Shown: piece after piece, positions 43,323 through 51,204 of the stretch
How positions within the stretch are numbered: position 1 is the first letter of the stretch
How the letters are laid out: the number at the start of each line of letters is the position of its first letter
DNA from: Gemmatimonadota bacterium
GTDB taxonomy: Bacteria > Gemmatimonadota > Gemmatimonadetes > Longimicrobiales > Gaopeijiaceae
NCBI GenBank assembly: GCA_015664885.1
Contig: DQPL01000129.1
Location: forward strand, 1 to 51,204
Length of the DNA stretch: 51,204 nt
Reading direction: 5' to 3'
Translations under genes and position numbers: made by a program
Notes under the pieces: generated by a model
The model's database searches: none
What the model was told of the DNA's origin: nothing
The model's input: the letters and a program-made list of their open reading frames with translations, nothing else

Positions 43323-43974
43323 CCGCTCCCCAGATGAGCTTGTGCACCTGAGCCTGGAAGCGCACGGGGAGCGCATCCTCGAGAATCCATCCCGCGAGCG
43401 CCGCCAGATCGATCTCATCCCACACTGGTGATACGAGCAGCGCACGCAAGGAACCCTGCTTCAAGCGGGAGTCGAGTCCCCGTTCTCGAATCGTGTCGCG
43501 CGTCCACTCGTAATCTGTCCGATCCTTCACGACGAACTTGACCTCATCACGTTCCGTGAGATGGTCGAGGTTGGCCCAGAGATTGCGTGCGCTTTCGCCC
43601 GAGCCGGGGCACTTGAGGTCCATGATCTTGTGCGCGCGAGGGTCGAGCGGCGCCACGTCGAAGGCGCCCGATGTTTCGACCAGCACGGTATACCCGTCCT
43701 CCAGCAGCATGTCGACCAGAGGAAACGCGCCCGGATGGGCGAGGGGCTCGCCACCCGTGACTTCCACCAGCTCGGCCGAGTGACCGTGCACGGCATCCAG
43801 GATCTGCTCGAAGGTCATCCTCGTGCCTCCGTGGAATGCGTACTCGGTGTCGCACCACGTGCAGCGGAGAGGACACCCGGTCAGCCGAACGAACGTGCAA
43901 GGCAAACCGGCCCAAGTGGATTCACCCTGGACCGAGTGGAAGATCTCGGTGATGCGCAGGAAGTCGCCGGCCAA
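43306..43974 (-). CDS. queE: 7-carboxy-7-deazaguanine synthase
   Basis: A TTG start, the only plausible one between the upstream stop and LRITEIFHSVQGES, gives 222 residues. It is a radical SAM enzyme: Cys34, Cys38, Cys41 in GCPLRCTWCDTEYAF bind the [4Fe-4S]/SAM centre, and VTGGEPLAHP follows. It rearranges 6-carboxy-tetrahydropterin to 7-carboxy-7-deazaguanine, a step of queuosine synthesis. queG lies 5 kb away in this window; queC, queD, queF and tgt are absent. It runs hypothetical - queE - Nudix on the minus strand, two bases after the previous stop. Confidence 0.92.
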   Translation of the reverse strand: MAGDFLRITEIFHSVQGESTWAGLPCTFVRLTGCPLRCTWCDTEYAFHGGTRMTFEQILDAVHGHSAELVEVTGGEPLAHPGAFPLVDMLLEDGYTVLVETSGAFDVAPLDPRAHKIMDLKCPGSGESARNLWANLDHLTERDEVKFVVKDRTDYEWTRDTIRERGLDSRLKQGSLRALLVSPVWDEIDLAALAGWILEDALPVRFQAQVHKLIWGADAKGV

Positions 43975-43976
43975 GG

Positions 43977-44363
43977 TCAGTCAGCGCCTCTGAGCTCGGC
44001 GTCGTCGGATGACGTAACGCGCTGGCGTGCGATCGCTTCTTCGAGCAGCTCCTGCACGCGGTGGAGTGACAACGCCTTGAGTTGCTCATCCGCTTCTTCT
44101 GTAGTCTTGGCCTCCACGAGTGTCGCGGTCTCGACGTGACCGACGATGCCGACGCCGGTCAGCGCCCAACGGGGGAACACGAGATATCCACTGAACGGCG
44201 CTCGAAGGTTGCCGGTTTGTTGGATTTCCATGGAGACCGTGTAGGGATGACCGTCGGTCCCTTCGTACGCCGGGGGACGGTTGTGAACGGTGAAGTAGCC
44301 CCCCAGGGTATGGTCGGCTACCTCGTTCTGTTCCGGTTCGGAGACGGAGTCGGATTCAGACAT
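43977..44363 (-). CDS. Hypothetical protein upstream of queE
   Basis: ATG 44363 (MSESDSV) gives 128 residues; a longer frame to 44474 is antisense to the opposite reductase gene. After an acidic head, LGGYFTVHNRPPAYEGTDGHPYTVSMEI and FSGYLVFPRWALTGVGIVGHVETATLVEA form a small beta-rich domain, followed by a helix (KALSLHRVQELLEEAIARQ). It resembles conserved hypothetical proteins of this lineage and has no known function. It is spaced two bases ahead of queE. Confidence 0.65.
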   Translation of the reverse strand: MSESDSVSEPEQNEVADHTLGGYFTVHNRPPAYEGTDGHPYTVSMEIQQTGNLRAPFSGYLVFPRWALTGVGIVGHVETATLVEAKTTEEADEQLKALSLHRVQELLEEAIARQRVTSSDDAELRGAD

Positions 44364-44437
44364 CCCTAGAAGATGGCGCATTCGGTGGCCGCTCGCGCTA
44401 GACTTTGCACCCGTCGACCTCCAGGAGCCCTTCAGCG

Positions 44438-45475
44438 ATGCCTCGAAAGATGCGAGCCGCCCTTTTTGCCACATACGGTGGTCCCGAGGTGGTAGAGATG
44501 GGCAAGGTCCCGATTCCCCAGCCCGGTCCGGGTGAGGTACGCATCAAGATCGAAGCCGCGGCAATGAATCATCTGGACCTCTGGGTCCGTCGCGGCCTGC
44601 CCATCGAGACGCCGATGCCCCACATCGGAGGCTCTGACATGGCGGGCGTGGTCGACTCTGTTGGCACAGGCGCGGAGGCGGTACCGATCGGGACGCGCGT
44701 CGTCGTTGACCCCTCGGTCTCCTACGAGTGGTACCTCGGGCAGGGCCGTGGTCCGTCCATAGATGATCCGCGCTACCACATCCTCGGGGAGCACACGCAG
44801 GGCGGCTTCGCCGAATACGCTATCGTGCCCGCCTCCAATGTGCTCGAGTTGCCCGAGGACTTCCCGGCTGAGAAAGCGGCAGCCGCAGGTCTGGTCTTCG
44901 TGACCGCTTGGCGTGCCCTCATGACCCGCGCCCAGCTCCGCGCTGGTGAGCGAATCTTGATCACCGGGGCGTCGGGGGGTGTCGGTACAGCCGCGATCCA
45001 GATTGCGGTGAGCGCGGGCGCCAAGGTCTATGCGTTGACCGGGGGTGAGAAAAAGGTGCGCCTTCTAGAGGAGCTCGGCGCGCACGTGGTATACGACCGC
45101 CACAAGGTCGACTTCTCTCGTGAGGTGTGGAGGGAAACTGCCAAGCGCGGCCTCCATGTCGTGTTCGACACCGTGGGCGAGTCGGTGTGGCCCCAGGCAT
45201 TGCGCACACTCGGTCACGGCGGTCGCCTGGTGACGTCAGGTGCTACGACCGGCTCTCGAGGCGTGACCGAGATCCGGCTCGTGTTCTGGAAGCAGCTCAC
45301 GATCATGGGCAGCACCATGGGCACGCCCGCCGAATTCCGTCAAGTCATGCGGCTGGTGTTCTCCGGCAGCCTGGAGCCGGTCATCCACTCGGTAATGCCA
45401 CTCGACGAGACGCGCAAAGCCCACGAGATGCTGGAGGCTGGCGAGGTTTTTGGGAAAATTGTGTTGGTGCCTTAG
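44438..45475 (+). CDS. Zinc-type alcohol dehydrogenase/quinone oxidoreductase-like MDR protein
   Basis: ATG 44438 follows AGGAG and gives 345 residues; ATG 44450 is possible. This medium-chain reductase has MRAALFATYGGPEVVEMGKV, GEVRIKIEAAAMNHLDLWVR, HIGGSDMAGVVDSVG and the Rossmann motif ITGASGGVGTAAIQIA. The GHE and structural-zinc cysteine loop of classical ADH are absent, suggesting a quinone oxidoreductase or crotonyl-CoA reductase-type member that uses NADPH. It is followed two bases on by the MazG-like gene. Confidence 0.85.
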   Translation: MPRKMRAALFATYGGPEVVEMGKVPIPQPGPGEVRIKIEAAAMNHLDLWVRRGLPIETPMPHIGGSDMAGVVDSVGTGAEAVPIGTRVVVDPSVSYEWYLGQGRGPSIDDPRYHILGEHTQGGFAEYAIVPASNVLELPEDFPAEKAAAAGLVFVTAWRALMTRAQLRAGERILITGASGGVGTAAIQIAVSAGAKVYALTGGEKKVRLLEELGAHVVYDRHKVDFSREVWRETAKRGLHVVFDTVGESVWPQALRTLGHGGRLVTSGATTGSRGVTEIRLVFWKQLTIMGSTMGTPAEFRQVMRLVFSGSLEPVIHSVMPLDETRKAHEMLEAGEVFGKIVLVP

Positions 45476-45477
45476 CC

Positions 45478-45795
45478 ATGGACCTCAAGCAAGCCCAGGA
45501 ACGAGTCGACGCCTGGATCTCCGGATTCGAGGAGGGCTACTGGCCCCCGCTCACCAACCTCGCCCGCCTCATTGAGGAGGTCGGCGAGCTCGCGCGCGAG
45601 ATGAACCACCGTTTCGGCCATAAGACCAAGAAGCCGGAGGAGCCGCCGCAGGATCTCGCTTTGGAGCTGGCGGACGTTCTCTTTGTGCTCTTGGTGATTG
45701 CCAACGAGCAGGGGATCGATCTGGATGAGGCGCTCGAGCAGGTGCTGGAGAAATACCGTACGCGGGACTCTGAGCGTTGGGCTCCAGCGGAGTAG
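45478..45795 (+). CDS. MazG-like nucleotide pyrophosphohydrolase
   Basis: ATG 45478, right behind the previous stop, gives 105 residues. The all-alpha NTP-PPase motif is clear: LIEEVGELAREMNHRF supplies the ExxE half and LALELADVLFVLLVIANEQ the ExxD half, which bind Mg ions. The family hydrolyses NTPs or dNTPs to monophosphates to clear odd nucleotides. It is of the short YpjD-like type rather than two-domain MazG. Confidence 0.88.
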   Translation: MDLKQAQERVDAWISGFEEGYWPPLTNLARLIEEVGELAREMNHRFGHKTKKPEEPPQDLALELADVLFVLLVIANEQGIDLDEALEQVLEKYRTRDSERWAPAE

Positions 45796-45800
45796 GCGCC

Positions 45801-46268
45801 CTACTCCACCAGCGTGTAGTGCCCATGCATGCATAACCAGCGACCGTCCTCCTTCACGAAGATCCGCGTCGACTTGCCGCGTGAGGAGCTGAGCTCGCCC
45901 GTACTGCGGTCGACGCTCGCGTCCGGCCAGTAGTAGGTGATCCACGCGGTCTCGCCTCGCACCGTGACCTCCGGCTGGTACATCTCGGTGCGGATGTCCG
46001 CGCTACGCTCGGTCCACCCTTGCACGCTCCTGAGCTCGAACGCCTTGCCTTCGTTCAGGTACGTGTCGGTTTCGCCAAAAGACGTGAAGTCTTCGTGGAT
46101 GTAGGTCGCGTATCGCTCGAGGTCGTTTGTCTCGATCGCATGCCACATGTCGACGAGCGTCTGCCGGATCGCGGCTTCGTCGCTTTGTGCGATGGCGGCC
46201 TTCGGGGCCGACAGCAGGACGGTGAAGGATGCAGCTAGGACGAAAACGCCGCGAGCACATGCAGGCAT
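45801..46268 (-). CDS. Exported NTF2-like/SnoaL-fold protein (DUF4440-like)
   Basis: This 155-residue protein has a signal peptide (FVLAASFTVLLSAPKAAIAQ). The mature domain is NTF2-like: AIRQTLVDMWHAIETNDLERYATYIHEDFTSFG, VRGETAWITYYWP, STRIFVKEDGRWLCMHGHYT. The fold covers ketosteroid-isomerase-like enzymes and small-ligand binders; no catalytic triad can be set. Its first 34 bases overlap the 3' end of the aminotransferase-like gene on the same strand, which suggests translational coupling. Confidence 0.78.
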   Translation of the reverse strand: MPACARGVFVLAASFTVLLSAPKAAIAQSDEAAIRQTLVDMWHAIETNDLERYATYIHEDFTSFGETDTYLNEGKAFELRSVQGWTERSADIRTEMYQPEVTVRGETAWITYYWPDASVDRSTGELSSSRGKSTRIFVKEDGRWLCMHGHYTLVE

Positions 46269-47380
46269 CGGTCGACTTCCTCTTCGGTGTTGTAGAAATG
46301 CGGACTGACCCGCACGAAGCCGGGGCGGTAGTCGACGATCACGTCGTGTTCGGCGAGGTGGCGAACAGCCCCGGATGGATCGTCGTGACGAATCATGACG
46401 ATGGATGTGCGCTGTTCGGGCTCCGCCAGCGCCATGGAGAACCCCGCTGAGCGGGCGCCGTCGATGAGGCGCTCCGTGAGCACGCGGTTTCGTGCCACGA
46501 TGGCATCGATGCCGATCTCGTCCACGAGCTCTTGGCCGCCGAGTGCCGTGTGCACGGTCGGTAACGCCGGCGTGCCGAGCTCGAAGCGCCGCGCGTCGGG
46601 GCGGTACTCGAAGCCCTCCAGGTCGAAGTCGAACTGGCGTTCCGTAGCGAACCAGGACGTGATGCGCGGCCGCAACGACTGAATCAGCTGCTCACGTACG
46701 TACAGGTACGACAGCCCCGGACCACCGCACAGCCATTTGAGCGGTCCTGCCGTGTAGAAGTCCACACCGGACTGGGAGAGCGCGAGCGGCACCTGGCCGG
46801 CTCCCTGGTATCCATCGATGAGCGAATATGCGCCGGCCTCCCGGGCGATGTCGGCCAGTTGCTCGATGTCCTGCCGAAAGCCGGTGGTGAAGAAGACGTG
46901 ACTGGTCGCCAAGAACAGCGTGCGCTCATCAACAGCATCCACGAACTGCTGAGGATCGATGGCGACGCCGTCCTCGCTGCGAAGCATCACCAGGTCGATC
47001 TCTGGCTTCACCGCCCACTGGTACGCGAGCGTAGGGAAGTCGAGCTCGGTGCATACCACTCGATTGCGGTCGCCCACTGGGACGCTCTCGGTCACCATGG
47101 CGAGGGCGGTGGACGTCGAGGGCAGTAGCGCGAGCTCTTCCGGGGTCGAGCCCCAGAACCCCGCCACACGGCAGCGCAGGTCCTCGACCCGGCCTAGCCA
47201 GTGTCGATGCCACGCCGAGGCACCCAGGTCGTGCCACTGTTCCCGAAACTCGTCGAGATACATCTCCGAGCGCAGCGAGAGTGCCCCGAGAGAGCAGGAA
47301 TTCAGGTAGGTTCGGCGCGAGAGGATCGGGAATTGAGCGCGGATCGCTTCGAGGTCGAGCGGAGAGGCGTCGTCGGTCAC
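46235..47380 (-). CDS. Aminotransferase class V fold PLP-dependent enzyme
   Basis: GTG 47380 gives 381 residues; a longer frame reaches 47539 but its extension is Arg/Pro-rich. The fold-type I class V pattern is visible: RRTYLNSCSLGALS, LLPSTSTALAMVTES, AYSLIDGYQGAGQVPL with the ring-stacking Asp, and YTAGPLKWLCGGPGLSYLYV with the Schiff-base Lys. Class V members include cysteine desulfurases, kynureninase and isopenicillin-N epimerase-like proteins. SRxYLNSxSLG and the GGPG stretch favour the epimerase-like/kynureninase branch over NifS, so desulfuration is unlikely. Confidence 0.8.
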   Translation of the reverse strand: MTDDASPLDLEAIRAQFPILSRRTYLNSCSLGALSLRSEMYLDEFREQWHDLGASAWHRHWLGRVEDLRCRVAGFWGSTPEELALLPSTSTALAMVTESVPVGDRNRVVCTELDFPTLAYQWAVKPEIDLVMLRSEDGVAIDPQQFVDAVDERTLFLATSHVFFTTGFRQDIEQLADIAREAGAYSLIDGYQGAGQVPLALSQSGVDFYTAGPLKWLCGGPGLSYLYVREQLIQSLRPRITSWFATERQFDFDLEGFEYRPDARRFELGTPALPTVHTALGGQELVDEIGIDAIVARNRVLTERLIDGARSAGFSMALAEPEQRTSIVMIRHDDPSGAVRHLAEHDVIVDYRPGFVRVSPHFYNTEEEVDRCLHVLAAFSS

Positions 47381-47551
47381 GGAACGGACGTGGTGGGGGT
47401 CGGCAAGGAAAGGTGGATTCGAACGGGGACGATAGGCTCGCAACAGGTCCTGTCGCCAGGTGGGCTTCCCCCGCCAACCTCCGCGCACGACGTTTGAACC
47501 CGTAACGCGGCCCACGGCGAATCTGGCAAAGGGCTGCAAAGCCCCCGGCGC

Positions 47552-48722
47552 ATGACCATTCTTCTGTTGGCGTTCCCTTGGATCGCAGTTTTGGTCTTCC
47601 TCGTGCTCTTCACGCGTATTCCGAGTGAGCTGCCGCCTGCGGACGCCCTGGACCCTGAGCGCGCGCTGCGTGTCAGTGTGGTCATCCCGGCGCGCAACGA
47701 AGCGGTAAACATCGAGAACTGCCTCTCATCGATCGCAGCATCGACCTATCCGGACTTCGAGATCATCGTCGTCGATGACCGCAGTGGAGACGAAACCGTT
47801 GCGCTCTCTCGCTCGGTACCAGCCGGCAACCCGAGTCGCATCGTGGTGATCGATGGTGAAGAGCTGCCGGAGGGGTGGCTGGGGAAGCCGTGGGCGTGCT
47901 GGCAGGGCGCGCAGGTGTCCGATGGCGAATTTCTGCTCTTCACGGACGCGGACACGATGCATGGGCCGCAGATGCTCAGTCGTGCCGTGGCTGGTCTCTA
48001 CCAGGACGAGGCCGACCTCATGACTGTGCTGGGGCGGCAACTCATGGGGTCGTTCTGGGAGCGTCTGGTCCAGCCACAGATCTTCCTGCTGATGCTCTTC
48101 CGGTTCCCCGACTTCGAGCGCGCCGTGAGGAACCCGCACTGGCGCGATGCCATCGCGAACGGCCAGTACATCCTCTTCCCTCGCAGCGCCTACGACGAGA
48201 TCGGCGGGCACGTCGCGGTGCAGGCCGAGGTCGTCGAAGGTATGGCGCTGGCAATGCTCGTGAAGAGGGAGGGCAAACAGCTACGTATCCGATCGGCGGT
48301 GGACGACCTGCACACCCGCATGTACCGCTCCTTGGCCGGCATCATCGAGGGCTGGTCCAAGAACATCGTGGTAGGCGGATGGCTGAGCGTGCCTCCGTCT
48401 CTGCGCGGAGCGGTCGCACCGGTGGCGATTGCCGCAGGAGTATCGCTCTGGATTGCTCCACCTGTTGTGCTACTTGCCGGCCTGGTGGGCTGGGTCGCGG
48501 GGAGGACCCCTGCTGCTGTGGTCCGCTGTGGTGTACGGCGTGAGTGTCGCGATCTGGATGTACTTCACTCACGCCATGCATGGACCGCCACAGTACGGAT
48601 TCCTCTATCCCCTAGGGGCGTTGGTGGGCGCGTACATCTTCCTACGCTCCTGGAGGCGCGGTCAAAACGTCGAATGGAAGGGAAGGCGTTATACCGTGTG
48701 TGCGCCCTCGGAGATGCCCTAA
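47552..48722 (+). pseudogene. Family 2 membrane glycosyltransferase with C-terminal frame break
   Basis: From ATG 47552 the protein has an N-terminal helix (ILLLAFPWIAVLVFLVLF), the GT-A core VSVVIPARNEAVNIENCL, IIVVDDRSGDETV and LLFTDADTMHGPQML, then a DEIGGHVAVQAEVVEGMALA stretch and RMYRSLAGIIEGWSKN. The expected last helices, LLLWSAVVYGVSVAIWMYF and FLYPLGALVGAYIFL with the ending VEWKGRRY, are in the next frame and stop at 48722. A single extra base near the cgcggggagg run around 48497 explains it. Homologues include carotenoid or hopanoid-linked glycosyltransferases; the substrate is unknown. Confidence 0.8.
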
Positions 48723-48759
48723 TGAGAGAGCATCGGGCGGGGCGACGAGCGCAGCACCC

Positions 48760-50004
48760 GTGACGATCGACCGTCAGGCCCTCGGCCAGGAGTTGAGGGA
48801 GCGCGCCCTCTCCTCTGGATTTTCGCTCGCCGGCATCGCGCCGGTGAACTCGAGTGCGCATATGCGGGCCTATCGGGAATGGATCGATGAGGGCCGACAC
48901 GGAGAGATGGAGTACCTATCGCGCACGGACTCGGTCTCCCGTAGAGCCGACCTCGACTCCACGCTCAGCGACGTGCGCTCGGTGCTTGTGGTCGCGCACG
49001 AGTACTATGTCGAGGATCCACCAGGGGTGCCGGAAGACGCCTCGCGCGCTGTCATTGCACGCTACGCACGCGGGGAAGACTACCACGACGTGGTGAAGGA
49101 CAAGCTGGTCTCGCTGGCTCGCTGGCTGGATACCAAGATCGATTCGAAACTCCATGCGAGAGCGTACGTGGACACCGGTCCGATCCTGGAGCGTGACCTG
49201 GCGCAGCGCGCTGGCCTCGGCTGGTTCGGAAAGAACACCATGCTCATCAACCCGCAGCGAGGCTCGTACTTCTTCCTGGGTCTGCTCCTGCTCGACATCG
49301 AGCTGCCTTCGGATGAGCCGTTCGCCGAGGATCACTGCGGCACCTGTCAGGCCTGTCTCGACGCGTGCCCAACCGGTGCTTTGCTGGGTCGCGATGGTAG
49401 CGGCGCGCCCATCATCGACGCCAGACGGTGTATCAGCTATCTGACCATCGAGCTGCGCGGCCCGATCCCCGTGGAGTTGCGACCGCTCATGGGGAACCGC
49501 GTCTACGGGTGCGACATCTGCCAGGAGGTGTGCCCATTCTCCAGTAAGTTCTCGGTGCCGACCTCAGAGCCGGCGTACTCCCCCAAGTCGGAGTTCGATG
49601 GGCCGCCACTCATCGAGTTGGCGGAGCGTTTGTTGTCGCTCTCTGGCAAGGAATTCCTGCGCGAGTTCGCGGATTCGCCTGTGACGCGGGCGGGCAGGAA
49701 GGGGCTACTGCGGAACGCGTGCGTGGCGTTGGGTAATTGGGGATCTGAAGAGGCGGTGCCGGCTCTCGCGGCCGCGCTCATTGATCCGGCACCGTTGGTG
49801 CGTGGCCATGCGGCTTGGGCGCTGGGACGGATCGATGCCTCGGCAGCTTTCCAGGCGCTGTCGTCCCGAGCGCTGGTCGAAGAAGACAGCTGGACCCGAG
49901 AGGAGATCTCAGCCGCGCTTAGTAGCCAGGACGACACCCTGCGCCCTCGGCGACGTCACGACTCGCGGACGTCACGGGTACCAGGTCGGACCGGATCGGC
50001 CTGA
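48760..50004 (+). CDS. queG: Epoxyqueuosine reductase
   Basis: GTG 48760 gives 414 residues. The catalytic Asp138 is in VDTGPILERD, followed by AGLGWFGKNTMLINP. Two ferredoxin-like [4Fe-4S] sites use CGTCQACLDACPTGAL (Cys193, 196, 199, 203) and CDICQEVCPF (Cys251, 254, 258), with Cys224 nearby. HEAT-like repeats end the protein (ALAAALIDPAPLVRGHAAWALGRID). QueG reduces epoxyqueuosine in tRNA to queuosine with a cobalamin cofactor. With queE nearby, it supports queuosine formation; the remaining que genes must be elsewhere. Confidence 0.93.
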   Translation: MTIDRQALGQELRERALSSGFSLAGIAPVNSSAHMRAYREWIDEGRHGEMEYLSRTDSVSRRADLDSTLSDVRSVLVVAHEYYVEDPPGVPEDASRAVIARYARGEDYHDVVKDKLVSLARWLDTKIDSKLHARAYVDTGPILERDLAQRAGLGWFGKNTMLINPQRGSYFFLGLLLLDIELPSDEPFAEDHCGTCQACLDACPTGALLGRDGSGAPIIDARRCISYLTIELRGPIPVELRPLMGNRVYGCDICQEVCPFSSKFSVPTSEPAYSPKSEFDGPPLIELAERLLSLSGKEFLREFADSPVTRAGRKGLLRNACVALGNWGSEEAVPALAAALIDPAPLVRGHAAWALGRIDASAAFQALSSRALVEEDSWTREEISAALSSQDDTLRPRRRHDSRTSRVPGRTGSA

Positions 50005-50052
50005 GGATGCCCTCGGTTTCCTGCTCGTAGAGCGCGCCGAGTAGGACTTCGA

Positions 50053-51204
50053 TCATCCCCGCGACAACTCCCGGGCCCGGCGGTACATGAGCGCCGCTTC
50101 CTCGCCCATGTGCTTGCGGTCGTAGAGGTGGCCCAGTGTGTAGAAGGCCTTGGCGTTTTGGGGTTGAAGCACGGTGGCGCGTTCCAGTGCTTGCAGCGCC
50201 TCATCGAAACGACCCAGGCGGTTGAGCGCCTCGCCTCGATAGTATAAGGCCGACCCATGCGCATCGTCCTGCTCACAAACCCAGCCGAGGTCTGCCTCCG
50301 CCATGGCATACATAGCACGGCGGAAATGGAGAATGCCTATACTCGCCCGAACCGAGACGTCCTCGGGGGCTAGTCTTTGCGCGCGACGCAGCAATTCCTC
50401 CGCTTCCTCGTAACGGCCCATCGCGCCGAGCACCGAGCCGTAGTTGTTCAAGATCTCGACGCTCTCGGGTTCGATGAGCCCTGCCGCCTCGAACTGCTCG
50501 AGCGCGAGCTCCAGACGGCCCAACTCATCGTACAGTACCCCCAGGTTGTTGCGCGCCTTCAGGTTGGCGGGGTTCTGGACGAGGATGTCGCGGTACAACG
50601 CGATCGCCTCCTCGATGCGACCGTCTCGCACCAGGTCCTTCGCTCGCCCGAGCTGCTCTCCATCAGGGACTGCCGGGACCGCCACACCCTCTGCGGGCAC
50701 CATCTCGAAGGAGACGGGAACACGTGCCCCGCCTTCGTCGGTTGGAAGTGCGGCTTCAGCCTCCTCGGAATCATGCTCGACCGGCTCTTGCGCGGACTCG
50801 CCGTCCTCGTCCTCGTTCGGTGCTTGCTTGTCCGAGAGCAGGTCCGTCTGCGCATCCCAGATGAACCCAACCGCGTTGAGCGCATCGATCCGGTCCTGCG
50901 TTACGCGTCCCACTTTGTAATCGGTTCTCTTGTGCGAGACCCACCGGCCAAGCCCGAAGCCATCCTCCGTTGTGAATCCGTAAGGCACCCTGCAGTCTCC
51001 GTGCTCCGCCTTGTAGGCCTTCAGATGGCGAAGTCCTTCTTGGAAAACCTCCTCGATCGGATCCCAGATGAACCCAAGCTTGTTGAGCGCGTCGATACGG
51101 TCTGGAGTTAGACGTTCAATCTTGTAGTCACTTCGTCTATTAGCGACCCATCTGCCGAGCGTGAATCCATCTTCGGTCGTGAATCCATCGGGCACCCTAC
51201 AGTC
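50053..51204 (-). CDS. Helicase-associated (HA) repeat plus TPR protein, 5' end outside window
   Basis: The frame is open to the window edge, so the start is missing. The visible part begins with two HA-type repeats (PF03457 pattern): DGFTTEDGFTLGRWVANRR with LTPDRIDALNKLGFIWD, and GLRHLKAYKAEHGDCRVP with LGRWVSHKRTDYK and RIDALNAVGFIWD. An acidic linker follows, then about six TPR motifs (NLKARNNLGVLYDELGRLELAL, EILNNYGSVLGAMGRYEEAE, SALYYRGEALNRLGRFDEAL, NAKAFYTLGHLYDRKHMGEEA). HA repeats bind nucleic acid in some helicases. No helicase core is in the visible part, and one could lie upstream. Confidence 0.8.
   Translation of the reverse strand, partial: DCRVPDGFTTEDGFTLGRWVANRRSDYKIERLTPDRIDALNKLGFIWDPIEEVFQEGLRHLKAYKAEHGDCRVPYGFTTEDGFGLGRWVSHKRTDYKVGRVTQDRIDALNAVGFIWDAQTDLLSDKQAPNEDEDGESAQEPVEHDSEEAEAALPTDEGGARVPVSFEMVPAEGVAVPAVPDGEQLGRAKDLVRDGRIEEAIALYRDILVQNPANLKARNNLGVLYDELGRLELALEQFEAAGLIEPESVEILNNYGSVLGAMGRYEEAEELLRRAQRLAPEDVSVRASIGILHFRRAMYAMAEADLGWVCEQDDAHGSALYYRGEALNRLGRFDEALQALERATVLQPQNAKAFYTLGHLYDRKHMGEEAALMYRRARELSRG

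Noticed and set aside
49781-50044. Alternative plus-strand frame over the end of queG
   Set aside because: No domain, Arg-rich, and queG HEAT-type repeats continue in the main frame to 50004.

Overview
This window is GC-rich, densely coded bacterial chromosome. The gene content points to Gemmatimonadota or a close relative such as Acidobacteriota: a PadR regulator directly coupled to an ADOP-type FtsX permease, a DUF1592/DUF1552/ankyrin trio, many secreted beta-propeller, M28 and M24 proteins with signal peptides or lipoboxes, frequent GTG/TTG starts, and many small lineage-type hypothetical proteins. The phylum call is inference from gene content; no rRNA gene is present. Nothing indicates a prophage, plasmid, CRISPR array or secretion island.

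Layout. 1-950: the end of a Big2-type lipoprotein gene, a tRNA-Pro(UGG) with a downstream hairpin, and a DUF5989 membrane peptide. 1066-3986 (minus): a likely (R)-sulfolactate degradation operon, suyA-suyB-comC, preceded by a decayed membrane-protein fragment. 4012-9730 (plus): a c-type-heme DUF1592 protein, a Tat-exported DUF1552 protein and a secreted ankyrin protein. 9777-14855: a small lipoprotein, a PadR relic, an exported esterase, a PQQ-type dehydrogenase and an M24 lipoprotein peptidase. 15255-21964: two molybdenum hydroxylases of the xanthine dehydrogenase family, one two-subunit (IorAB-like) and one three-subunit (PaoABC-like) whose FAD subunit carries a four-cysteine loop. 22307-26307: an MscS channel, a PP2C stub, an NHL propeller and a HupE/UreJ-like membrane protein. 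26315-26850: a broken TonB C-terminus beside a 206-bp element with long terminal inverted repeats. 26874-29915: a phenylacetyl-CoA-epoxidase-like cluster (MIP18, PaaA, PaaD-N, PaaB, PaaC and a separate zinc ribbon). 29926-36107: hypothetical genes, a PLP decarboxylase, a CPBP protease, a TPR protein and a frameshifted sigma factor with its anti-sigma. 36177-38684: gyrA. 38771-42694: PadR, a truncated ADOP permease, an M28 peptidase and a TolB-like propeller. 42702-51204: Nudix, queE, a quinone-reductase-like MDR protein, a MazG-like protein, an NTF2-like protein, a class V aminotransferase fold, a frameshifted glycosyltransferase, queG and the 3' part of a helicase-associated-repeat/TPR gene.

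How the genes fit together. The catalogue suggests an aerobic or micro-oxic heterotroph that oxidises organic acids, aldehydes and N-heterocycles with periplasmic molybdo- and quinoenzymes, scavenges peptides, and may use C3-sulfonates. Queuosine synthesis is represented by queE and queG, far apart. Several genes are broken or stubs: the sulfolactate-side membrane fragment, two regulator or permease remnants, TonB, PP2C, the sigma factor and the glycosyltransferase. Two of these are single-base frame breaks that could be assembly errors; the others look like real decay.

The most unusual locus is the Paa-like cluster. PaaD is split into a DUF59 protein and a stand-alone zinc ribbon, a second DUF59 protein opens the cluster, the PaaC-like subunit keeps most di-iron ligands, and no PaaE reductase is present.
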